The translations under genes and the position numbers were made by a program. Positions 56,778 to 64,000 of a stretch of DNA of 64,000 nt are shown one piece after another; within the stretch, counting starts at the first letter, position 1; each line of letters opens with the position of its first letter. Where the stretch lies: positions 1 through 64,000 of the forward strand of contig NZ_JARCJD010000014.1 in NCBI RefSeq assembly GCF_028890115.1. The letters are read 5' to 3'. Source of the stretch: Phaeobacter sp. QD34_24. Lineage in GTDB: Bacteria; Pseudomonadota; Alphaproteobacteria; Rhodobacterales; Rhodobacteraceae. Below the pieces are notes generated by a model, which saw nothing but the letters and a program-made list of their open reading frames with translations, did no database searches and was not told the origin of the DNA.

Positions 56778-57832
56778 CACGATTTCGTCAATTGGCGCTT
56801 TGGGTGCTGCCGATGGTTGCCCTGTCGATGCTGGGCCAGACCGCTCCGGTTTTGGCGCAGGAACCGGCAAAGCCGGTCAAGCTGATCCAGACGCAGGCCG
56901 GGAACGTCCTGGTGGAGCGGCAGTTCTTTGGCCAGGTGGCCGCCAAGCAGAGCGTCGATCTGGCCTTTCAGGTCGGCGGCCAGGTGGTGCTGTTTCCGGT
57001 GGCCCAGGGCGGCGTGGTGCCGCAAGGGCAGATGGTGGCACAGCTGGACCTGGAACCTTTCGAGCTGCAACTGGAGCAGGCGCGGCTGCAAAAGGAACAG
57101 GCGGATCGCACTGTCGCCCGTATGGAGAAACTGTCTGGCACCGTCAGTCAGGTGTCGATCGACGATGCGGAAACCCAGGCAGGGCTCGCGGGCGTTGCGC
57201 TGCGGGATGCCGAATATGCGCTCAAACATGCCACATTGACCGCGCCGTTTGAGGCGCTGGTCTCCAGTCGCGAAGTGGACCGTTTCACCACGGTCAGCGC
57301 CGGGACCCCCATCGTGCGCCTGCATGACATGTCCGAACTGCACATCAAGGTGGATGTGCCGGAGATTCTGTTCCAACAGGCAGATCAGAGCAACAAGGTG
57401 GAGATCACCGCCTCTTTCCCGGGCTGGGACGCCAGCTATCCGGTCGAGATCCTCGAATTCGATGCAGAGGCCAGCAGCGTCGGGCAGACCTATCTCGTCA
57501 CCTTTCGCCTGGCGCCGCCAAAGGATCGGCAGATCCTGCCCGGTGCCTCGGTCTCTGTGCGGGTGAAGGTGAATACCGGTGTTGCGGCGATCATCCTGCC
57601 CGCCACCGCCATCGTGATGTCCCCCGCCGGGGAAACCGGCGTTATGGTGTTCAGCCCGAGCGGGGCCGACAGCGGAACCGTGACGTGGCGCGCGGTCACC
57701 GTCGCGCCGACCCAGGATGGTGCCTTTGCGGTATCGCAGGGCTTGAGCGGCGGTGAAGAGGTGGTTCTGACCGGCGGCCATGCCTTAAGCGACGGGCAAG
57801 CGGTGCGCCGCTTTGCCGGTTTTGCGAACTGA
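56774..57832 (+). CDS. RND efflux periplasmic adaptor (membrane fusion protein)
   Basis: 352 residues. Signal peptide (MTRFRQLALWVLPMVALSML, cleavage after VLAQ). Then the biotinyl-like half (FGQVAAKQSVDLAFQVGGQV), a short helical hairpin, the other lipoyl half (HATLTAPFEALVSSR) and beta-barrel. It links the inner-membrane pump to an outer-membrane channel; no tolC-like gene is present. Coupled to marR by ATGA; the pump starts 10 bases downstream. Confidence 0.92.
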   Translation: MTRFRQLALWVLPMVALSMLGQTAPVLAQEPAKPVKLIQTQAGNVLVERQFFGQVAAKQSVDLAFQVGGQVVLFPVAQGGVVPQGQMVAQLDLEPFELQLEQARLQKEQADRTVARMEKLSGTVSQVSIDDAETQAGLAGVALRDAEYALKHATLTAPFEALVSSREVDRFTTVSAGTPIVRLHDMSELHIKVDVPEILFQQADQSNKVEITASFPGWDASYPVEILEFDAEASSVGQTYLVTFRLAPPKDRQILPGASVSVRVKVNTGVAAIILPATAIVMSPAGETGVMVFSPSGADSGTVTWRAVTVAPTQDGAFAVSQGLSGGEEVVLTGGHALSDGQAVRRFAGFAN

Positions 57833-57842
57833 GGGCGCACCT

Positions 57843-60800
57843 ATGGACATCGCACGCGGATCTATCGAAAAACCGATCCTCACCTGGCTGGTGATGCTGA
57901 TCGCCCTGTTTGGCGGCATCTGGGGGTTCCTGTCGCTGGGGCGGCTGGAGGATCCGGCCTTCACCATCAAACAGGCGGTGATTGTCACGCAATACCCCGG
58001 TGCCACGGCGGAACAGGTGGCGCTGGAGGTCTCCGAGCCGCTGGAATCGGCGATCCAGAAGATGGCCGAGGTGGATATCATCACCTCCATCAACCAGCCG
58101 GGCCAATCGCTGATCGAGGTGGAGATCAAATCGACCTATGACGGCAGTGAGCTGCCCGCGGTCTGGACCAAGCTGCGCGCCAAGATCCGCGATGCGGCGC
58201 AATCCCTGCCCGACGGCACGCGGCAGCCGATTGTGAATGATTCCTTCGGGGATGTATTCGGCCTGTTCTACGCGGTGACCGCGGAAGGGTTCAGCGACGG
58301 TGAAAAACACGAGCTGGCAACCTTTCTGAGGCGCGAATTGCTGACCGTGGAAGGGGTGGCCGATGTGGAGGTCTCGGGCCTGCCGGACGAGGCGATCTAC
58401 GTGGAGCCAGATATCGCGGTGTCGGTCAATCTCAACGTGCCGATGACGGCGATTGCCAATGCCATTGCCACCTCGAACTCGGTGCGCCCGGCGGGCAAGC
58501 TGGACGCAGGCGATTCCGATACACGCCTGTTGGCGCCCAATGGATCGGACAGCGTGAGCGAGATTGCCGGCCTGTCGGTCGGGGTCCAGGGCGAGGTCAT
58601 CAACGTGATCGACATGGCCAAGGTCCACCGGGGCCGGGTTGCCGATCCCAAGCTGATCGTGCGCTACAACGGAACCGAGGCCTTTACCCTGGGCGTGGCC
58701 GGGATCGCCTCGGAAAACATCGTGGATGTGGGCAAGAACGTCGATGCCAAGCTGGCGCAGCTGGATCGGGATATTCCCTATGGGGTCAAACTGCAGCCGA
58801 TCTACCAGCAGCATGTGGTGGTGGAGCAGGCCTCCAATGACTTCCTGGTCAACCTGGCCATGTCCGTTGTCATCGTGGTGGTGGTTCTGGCGCTGTTCAT
58901 GGGGCTGCGGGCGGCTGTGGTCGTCGGTGCGACCCTGCTGCTGACGGTGGTGGGCACGCTCTTGTTCATGAACCTGTTCAGCATCGAGATGGAGCGGATC
59001 TCCCTTGGGGCGCTGATCATTGCCATGGGGATGCTGGTGGACAATGCCATCGTGGTCGCCGAAGGCATGCAGATCGCCATGCTGCGCGGGAAAAGCTCCC
59101 GCGAGGCGGCGCATGAGGCTGCCAGCAAGACGCAGATCCCGCTATTGGGGGCCACGGTCATTGGCATCATGGCCTTTGCCGGGATCGGCCTCAGCCCGGA
59201 TTCGACCGGCGAATTCCTGTTCTCGCTTTTTGCGGTGATCGCCATTTCGCTGCTGCTGAGCTGGCTGCTGGCGCTGACCGCGACGCCGCTGCTTGGGCAT
59301 TACTTCTTCAAGCGCGGCACCGGTGCCAGCGGCGATGAATACGGCGGGGTGGTGTTTCGGGCCTATGGAGCCATCTTGCGCCTTGCGCTGAAACTGCGCT
59401 GGCTGGTGGTGGTGGGGCTGATTGTCCTGACCGGGGCCTGCTATGTTGGCTTTGGCCAGGTGAAACAGGCCTTCTTCCCGGATTCCAACACACCGCTGTT
59501 CTTCGTGCATCTGAAGCTGCCGCAGGGCACCGCGATTGACACCACCTCGACCCAGTTGAAACGGATCGAAGACTGGCTGGGGGAGCGGGAGGATGTCGTC
59601 TCGACCGCCGCCTTTGTGGGGCAGGGGGCAACCCGCTTCATGCTGACCTATTCGGCTGAGAAGGCCAACCCGAGCTATGGGCATCTGATCATCCGCGCCA
59701 CGGGCCTGGAGGATATTCCTGCCCTGCAGGCGGATCTTGAGGCCTTTGGGCGGCAGAACTTCCCCGAGGCGGAGTTCCGCACCAAACGGCTGGTCTTTGG
59801 TCCGGGCGGCGGTGATCCCATCCAGGTGCGGTTTTCCGGTCCCGACCCGATGGTCCTGCGCCAGTTGGGGCAAGAGGCGATGACACGGCTGTCGGCGGCC
59901 TCCGAGGATATCCTGAGCGTGCGGCACAATTGGCGCGAACAGGAGCTGGTGCTGAAACCGGTCTATGCCACCGACCGGGCCCAGACCGCCGGTGTCACCC
60001 GCGAAGACATTGCCGACACCCTGCAGTTCTCGACCGATGGTCTGACGGCCGGCATGTTCCGGGAACGCGACCGGTTGATCCCGATCGTGCTGCGCCGTGC
60101 ACCGGAGGACGAGCATAACATCATGGATCAACTGGTGTTCTCGACCTCCTCCAACAGGTTCCTGCCGCTGGAGCAGATGATCGACGGGATCGATGTGCAG
60201 GTGGAAAACACCCTGGTGCATCGCCGCGACCGGGTGTTCACGCTGACCGTCGGTGCGGATATCTCGCCGGATGTAACGGCGGCGACCGTGTTCAAATCGG
60301 TGCAGGGCAGCATCGAAGAGATGGCCCTGCCGCCGGGCTACCGGATGGAGTGGGGCGGGGAACACGAAAGCTCTGCCGACGCCAACGCGAGCCTTGGCGC
60401 GCAATTGCCAGTCTCGCTGCTGATCATGGTGCTGATCTCGGTGCTTTTGTTCAACGCAATCCGTCAGCCGGTGATCATCTGGCTGCTGGTGCCGATGTCG
60501 GTCAATGGCGTGGTGATCGGCCTTCTGGGAACGGGCATGCCCTTCACCTTTACTGCGCTTCTGGGGCTGCTCAGCCTGTCGGGGATGCTGATCAAGAACG
60601 GTATCGTCCTGGTCGAGGAGATCGACCTGGTCCGCGCCGAGGGGCGCCCGCTGCGGGCGGCCATCGTCGAGGCCTCGGTGTCGCGTCTGCGCCCGGTGAT
60701 GCTGGCCGCGATCACCACGATCCTAGGAATGGTGCCGCTGCTGACGGATGCCTTCTTCGTTTCGATGGCGATCACCATCATGGGCGGGCTGGCCTTTGCC

Positions 60801-60878
60801 ACCGTGCTGACCCTGGTGGCGGCGCCGGTCTTCTACCTGATCTTCTTTGCCCGCGAAGACAGGCAGGCCGCAGCCTGA
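57843..60878 (+). CDS. RND family efflux pump permease
   Basis: 1011 residues with twelve membrane spans in two repeats and two large periplasmic loops. The proton relay is seen as GMLVDNAIVV (TM4) and GMLIKNGIVLVEE (TM10, with the Lys). The N terminus lies at ATG 57843; an in-frame ATG at 57813 overlaps the adaptor gene and is not preferred. It resembles the AcrB/MexF group in length but the spectrum is not predictable. Last gene of the marR-adaptor-pump operon. Confidence 0.94.
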   Translation: MDIARGSIEKPILTWLVMLIALFGGIWGFLSLGRLEDPAFTIKQAVIVTQYPGATAEQVALEVSEPLESAIQKMAEVDIITSINQPGQSLIEVEIKSTYDGSELPAVWTKLRAKIRDAAQSLPDGTRQPIVNDSFGDVFGLFYAVTAEGFSDGEKHELATFLRRELLTVEGVADVEVSGLPDEAIYVEPDIAVSVNLNVPMTAIANAIATSNSVRPAGKLDAGDSDTRLLAPNGSDSVSEIAGLSVGVQGEVINVIDMAKVHRGRVADPKLIVRYNGTEAFTLGVAGIASENIVDVGKNVDAKLAQLDRDIPYGVKLQPIYQQHVVVEQASNDFLVNLAMSVVIVVVVLALFMGLRAAVVVGATLLLTVVGTLLFMNLFSIEMERISLGALIIAMGMLVDNAIVVAEGMQIAMLRGKSSREAAHEAASKTQIPLLGATVIGIMAFAGIGLSPDSTGEFLFSLFAVIAISLLLSWLLALTATPLLGHYFFKRGTGASGDEYGGVVFRAYGAILRLALKLRWLVVVGLIVLTGACYVGFGQVKQAFFPDSNTPLFFVHLKLPQGTAIDTTSTQLKRIEDWLGEREDVVSTAAFVGQGATRFMLTYSAEKANPSYGHLIIRATGLEDIPALQADLEAFGRQNFPEAEFRTKRLVFGPGGGDPIQVRFSGPDPMVLRQLGQEAMTRLSAASEDILSVRHNWREQELVLKPVYATDRAQTAGVTREDIADTLQFSTDGLTAGMFRERDRLIPIVLRRAPEDEHNIMDQLVFSTSSNRFLPLEQMIDGIDVQVENTLVHRRDRVFTLTVGADISPDVTAATVFKSVQGSIEEMALPPGYRMEWGGEHESSADANASLGAQLPVSLLIMVLISVLLFNAIRQPVIIWLLVPMSVNGVVIGLLGTGMPFTFTALLGLLSLSGMLIKNGIVLVEEIDLVRAEGRPLRAAIVEASVSRLRPVMLAAITTILGMVPLLTDAFFVSMAITIMGGLAFATVLTLVAAPVFYLIFFAREDRQAAA

Positions 60879-60900
60879 TCGGGTATCGGCAACCTTTTGC

Positions 60901-60943
60901 AATAAGACCAAGGCCCCGGGTTTTCCGGGGCCTTGGTCTTATT
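60901..60943. terminator. Long hairpin after the RND efflux operon
   Basis: A perfect 19-bp stem (60901-60919 with 60925-60943) around a 5-base loop GTTTT, starting 23 bases past the pump stop. The right arm ends in GGTCTTATTATT. Very stable, and likely to stop transcription from either side. Confidence 0.82.
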
Positions 60944-61036
60944 ATTGAGGCTGTGATTGGGTGCCAGCCGTAGGGTGTTGACCCCGTTTTGGATCACTCA
61001 ACAATGCCCGCCGTATCGGGGAAAAGCCGCGCCGCC

Positions 61037-61114
61037 CTAGATCAGCGGAATAAGCGGTACGTCGCAGGCCGACAGGGTGACAAGGCCAAGAAAGAGGACG
61101 ATCAGGCGCATCAT
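61037..61114 (-). CDS. Tiny lipoprotein (25 residues)
   Basis: 25 residues: a basic start, hydrophobic LIVLFLGLVTL, then the lipobox LSAC followed by DVPLIPLI. After processing at Cys the mature lipoprotein would be only nine residues. AAAGGAG lies 5 bases before the ATG at 61114, which is strong support for translation; an adjacent ATG at 61111 is also possible. Similar tiny lipoproteins occur in this order, but their function is unknown. It diverges from the carbonic anhydrase gene with 189 bases between. Confidence 0.75.
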   Translation of the reverse strand: MMRLIVLFLGLVTLSACDVPLIPLI

Positions 61115-61303
61115 GAGCGCTCCTTTTGTTGCTGCTCTGCCTGCAGCAGACCGTATTGCAGGGCGGGGGTCAAACCATTTTGCCAAGGCTTGCCAATTCG
61201 TTCGACCGGCAGACCGATACAAGGCGACGGATAAACCCCTATGCAAACAAGGGGATCTGGGGCAGGATCGGGACAGGTTCAACAACCGGCAAAGGAGCAA
61301 TCC

Positions 61304-62182
61304 ATGAAAAAGCCATTTGTGAACACCATATTGATTTCATGCTTTTCCCTCTGCGCCGCCCCTGTATTTTCAGAAGGCAGCGGTGGTGATCATGCCGGGG
61401 CCGAGGTTCCCGACGCGGTGATTGCCGAGCAGCGCCGGACCCTGGCGGAGAACACGTTGTTCGCGGGCTTTGGTCCGCAGGCGCCACGGGACATCGACCG
61501 GGCAGGGGGCAGCAACCGTGTGCGGTTCGGGACGGCACCGGATTATCGCGAGATGAACCTCTGCAATATCCATTTCCACGAAAGCGCCGAACATCGCGGC
61601 GGTGAGTTCACGACCTATGTCGGCAATGGCGATGGCCATGGCTATGGCAGCGGCTACGCATACTCCGGCGCGCTGAGCGCAGCCGAGCTTGCGCCCTTTG
61701 ATCAGGAGGTCGGCGCCACCGCACATGGCGGCCTGGAACCGGGCGACACAATCGAAGTGCACTATGTCTTCACCACCGCCCGGGTGGATCCCGGTCCGAC
61801 GCTGGGCTCCTGCCTGAGCGATGCGATCGGGAATCCGCAGTTGCGCGTCGAGGCGCAGGTCTATGTGCTGGTCAACGATGACGCGGCGCTTGATTTCACC
61901 AGGCTGACCCGGCTGGAAAAGAAGAACGGCCTGACCCAGGCGATCAATATCCCCAGCGATACCGGACGCCCGGTGGTATATGCAGGCTCTACCACCGGCC
62001 CCGGCTACAATGAGAAAGGCTCGCCCTTTCAGGTGACCTGGTCGGTCCGGCCAAAGGTGGCCAAGGTCAGCATCCAGTCGGTCGCCAAGTGGCTGGCCTA
62101 CAACCCCTTTGACGAAGACCACGCCCACGGGGTGCGCAACCTTGTGATCAATCCGGATCTGTTGTCGGAGATTGGACGGTAG
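61304..62182 (+). CDS. Delta-class carbonic anhydrase
   Basis: 292 residues. Signal peptide (cleavage near 23, VFS), then the delta-CA fold: LCNIHFHESAEHRGGEF supplies H90, H92 and H97, GDTIEVHYV supplies H153, and GSTTGPGYNEKGSPFQVTW is a strong family block. Delta enzymes were first described in marine diatoms; they hydrate CO2 using zinc. Here it would act in the periplasm or outside the cell. AAAGGAG precedes the ATG. Cys87 and Cys170 could form a disulfide. Which three histidines hold the zinc is not fixed by sequence alone. Confidence 0.85.
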   Translation: MKKPFVNTILISCFSLCAAPVFSEGSGGDHAGAEVPDAVIAEQRRTLAENTLFAGFGPQAPRDIDRAGGSNRVRFGTAPDYREMNLCNIHFHESAEHRGGEFTTYVGNGDGHGYGSGYAYSGALSAAELAPFDQEVGATAHGGLEPGDTIEVHYVFTTARVDPGPTLGSCLSDAIGNPQLRVEAQVYVLVNDDAALDFTRLTRLEKKNGLTQAINIPSDTGRPVVYAGSTTGPGYNEKGSPFQVTWSVRPKVAKVSIQSVAKWLAYNPFDEDHAHGVRNLVINPDLLSEIGR

Positions 62183-62253
62183 GTGACCGTGCGCGCCCAA
62201 GGGGATCTGCAAAAGCCCGGTGAAGGGGCGTAGGTCTCCATGTGGAGGTAGAA

Positions 62254-62282
62254 AAAGGCCCCGGAGATACTCCGGGGCCTTT
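62254..62282. terminator. Bidirectional terminator of the carbonic anhydrase and carB genes
   Basis: A perfect 13-bp stem (62254-62266 with 62270-62282, loop ATA). Read on the minus strand it is followed by TTTTTCT, ideal for carB, which ends 24 bases away; read on the plus strand it follows the carbonic anhydrase stop. Confidence 0.85.
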
Positions 62283-62305
62283 GGCATTCTGCAAAACGGG
62301 GGACC

Positions 62306-64000
62306 TTACCCCTGCAAGCTCTTGACCTGCACTTCCCCTTCAGCCTGGGCCTTGATCGCCAGGGCGGCGGCATGGGCGCCGGCGGCGGTGGTGAAATAGG
62401 GGATTTTGTCGTAAAGCGCGACCGAGCGCATTTCCTTGCTGTCCTCGACCGCCTGGGCGCCTTCGGTGGTGTTCATCAGGATCTGCACATGGCCGTCCTT
62501 CAGCAGATCCACCACATGCGGGCGGCCCTCATAGACCTTGTTGACGCCCTCACAGGGCACGCCATGGCCGTCCAGCCAGGTCTTGGTGCCGCCGGTGGCC
62601 ACCAGGGTAAAGCCCTGCTCGATCAGGATCTTGGCGGCCTCCAGCATGGTGGCGCCCTTGTCGGCATCCTTGATCGAGATGAAGGCGCGGCCCGAGGACG
62701 GCAGCACCATGCCCGCGCCCATCTGTGCCTTCAGGAAGGCGCCGGCAAAGGAGCGATCCCAGCCCATCACCTCACCGGTGGAGCGCATTTCCGGGCCAAG
62801 CAGCGTGTCGACGCCTGGGAAGCGGGCAAAGGGCAGCACTGCTTCCTTGACCGAGAACCAGGGCATATTCGGGTCGGCCAGGGTCATCGGATCGGCCATC
62901 GGCACGTCCACGTCGTAACCGGCATCGGGTTCATACGGCGCACGCTGCGGGAAGGCGGACAGTTTCTCGCCCGCCATGATGCGCGCGGCAATCGACGCGA
63001 TGGCGCTGTCGGTGGCCTTGGCAACAAACGGCACGGTGCGGCTGGCGCGCGGGTTCACCTCGATCAGGAAGATCTCGTCGCCCTTGATCGCGAACTGCAC
63101 GTTCATCAGACCGACCACATTCAGCGCCTTGGCCAGCGCGTGGGTCTGGGTCTTGATCTCTTCGATCACATCCTTGGACAGCGAATAGGGCGGCAGGGAA
63201 CAGGCGCTGTCGCCCGAGTGCACGCCGGCCTCTTCGATGTGCTGCATGATGCCCGCCACATGCACGTCGGTGCCATCGCAAAGCGCATCCACATCCAGTT
63301 CGACCGCACCGGCCAGATAGCTGTCGAGCAGCACCGGGCTGTCGCCCGAGACCACCACGGCCTCGTTGATGTAGCGTTTCAGTTGGTCCATGTCGCGCAC
63401 GATCTCCATCGCGCGGCCACCCAGAACATAGGAGGGGCGAATGACCAGCGGGAAGCCGATTTCTTCGGCGATTTTCAGTGCCTGCGCATCGGTGGAGGCA
63501 ATGCCGTTATGCGGCTGCTTTAGGCCCAGCTTGTTCACCAGATCCTGGAAGCGTTCGCGGTCTTCGGCGAGGTCAATGGCGTCCGGCGTGGTGCCGAGGA
63601 TCGGAATGCCCTCGTCCTGCAGCGCATTGGCCAGTTTCAGCGGGGTCTGACCGCCGAACTGAACGATGACGCCATGCAGGGTGCCGTTCGCTTGCTCGGC
63701 CCGCAGGATCTCCATCACGTGTTCAAAGGTCAGCGGTTCGAAATACAGCCGGTCCGAGGTGTCATAGTCGGTCGACACGGTTTCCGGGTTACAGTTGATC
63801 ATGATGGTTTCATAACCGGCATCCGTCAGCGCATAGCACGCGTGACAGCAGCAGTAGTCGAACTCGATCCCCTGGCCGATCCGGTTCGGGCCACCACCCA
63901 GGATCACGACCTTCTTGCGGTCGGACGGGCGCGCCTCGCATTCCACCTCACCCATCATCGGGGTTTCATAGGTGGAGTACATATAGGGGGTCTGCGCCTC
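62306..64000 (-). CDS. carB: Carbamoyl-phosphate synthase large subunit (C-terminal part)
   Basis: 565 residues visible; the frame is open to the window edge, so the start lies beyond 64000. The second ATP-grasp domain ([50 protein letters not shown] in part) and the C-terminal MGS allosteric domain ([23 protein letters not shown]) are clear. It makes carbamoyl phosphate from glutamine-derived ammonia, bicarbonate and two ATP. carA is not in the window. Confidence 0.96.
   Translation of the reverse strand, partial: EAQTPYMYSTYETPMMGEVECEARPSDRKKVVILGGGPNRIGQGIEFDYCCCHACYALTDAGYETIMINCNPETVSTDYDTSDRLYFEPLTFEHVMEILRAEQANGTLHGVIVQFGGQTPLKLANALQDEGIPILGTTPDAIDLAEDRERFQDLVNKLGLKQPHNGIASTDAQALKIAEEIGFPLVIRPSYVLGGRAMEIVRDMDQLKRYINEAVVVSGDSPVLLDSYLAGAVELDVDALCDGTDVHVAGIMQHIEEAGVHSGDSACSLPPYSLSKDVIEEIKTQTHALAKALNVVGLMNVQFAIKGDEIFLIEVNPRASRTVPFVAKATDSAIASIAARIMAGEKLSAFPQRAPYEPDAGYDVDVPMADPMTLADPNMPWFSVKEAVLPFARFPGVDTLLGPEMRSTGEVMGWDRSFAGAFLKAQMGAGMVLPSSGRAFISIKDADKGATMLEAAKILIEQGFTLVATGGTKTWLDGHGVPCEGVNKVYEGRPHVVDLLKDGHVQILMNTTEGAQAVEDSKEMRSVALYDKIPYFTTAAGAHAAALAIKAQAEGEVQVKSLQG

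Overview
The window looks like a chromosomal core segment of an alphaproteobacterium of the order Rhodobacterales, most likely the Roseobacter group. I infer this from gene content and neighbourhoods (an F1-only atpHAGDC operon, hisC-tyrC, Hsp20-DUF1150, lgt-NDUFAF7-pgeF, trxB divergent from an Lrp-type regulator, a delta-class carbonic anhydrase, and a Sat-CysC fusion), from the high GC content and from many ATGA-type gene overlaps. I see no rRNA, tRNA, CRISPR array, insertion sequence or prophage block.

Layout. 1-4 kb: the C-terminal end of an RTX protein, then the coupled genes hisC, tyrC and an extensin-like LAS-fold protein. 4-14.5 kb: a cell-envelope block with a DUF2125 protein, a ChaC-type cyclotransferase, a MotA/ExbB-like plus very long OmpA/MotB-like pair, a frameshifted M23 peptidase gene, clpA, gloB and a methyltransferase. 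14.9-19.8 kb: atpHAGDC. 19.9-30.2 kb: a solitary H-type lectin, prs, a thioredoxin-fold isomerase, an alpha/beta hydrolase, a SnoaL-like/LysR divergent pair, a coupled ribF-ycgN-ltaE operon, a MaoC hydratase, a HAD hydrolase, a family II pyrophosphatase and a DUF2161 nuclease-fold protein. 30.2-32.4 kb: groESL with a promoter and a CIRCE operator. 32.6-41.7 kb: a small cysteine-rich secreted protein, a DMT transporter, a lipase-like protein, an orphan phnM, purEK, a MepA-like peptidase, YdcH, hsp20 with DUF1150 behind a heat-shock-type promoter, PhzF and a GT10 glycosyltransferase. 41.8-46.7 kb: a three-part winged-helix/Sat/CysC protein with a palindromic operator, trxB, lrp and a Hint-domain protein. 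47.3-54.9 kb: lgt-NDUFAF7-pgeF, ubiK, ybjN, proC, csaA, a hydroxyacid dehydrogenase, tdk and a CII-like helix-turn-helix protein. 55-64 kb: a variant ketoacyl-ACP synthase III divergent from a marR-RND efflux operon, a 25-residue lipoprotein, a delta-class carbonic anhydrase and the 3' part of carB.

Most of the content is housekeeping. The best candidates for something less described are: (1) the in-frame fusion of an EPS-type MarR winged helix to the PAPS-forming enzyme Sat-CysC, with a palindrome over its probable transcription start and a GT10 glycosyltransferase opposite; (2) the ion-driven motor-like pair at 5.8-9.4 kb, whose B subunit carries about 600 residues of predicted periplasmic coiled coil; (3) a MepA-like membrane-anchored LAS peptidase; (4) a delta-class carbonic anhydrase divergent from a tiny lipoprotein; (5) a possible three-way-junction RNA/DNA element at 4022-4086. 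No comparison or structure prediction could be run, so family assignments rest on motif recognition.
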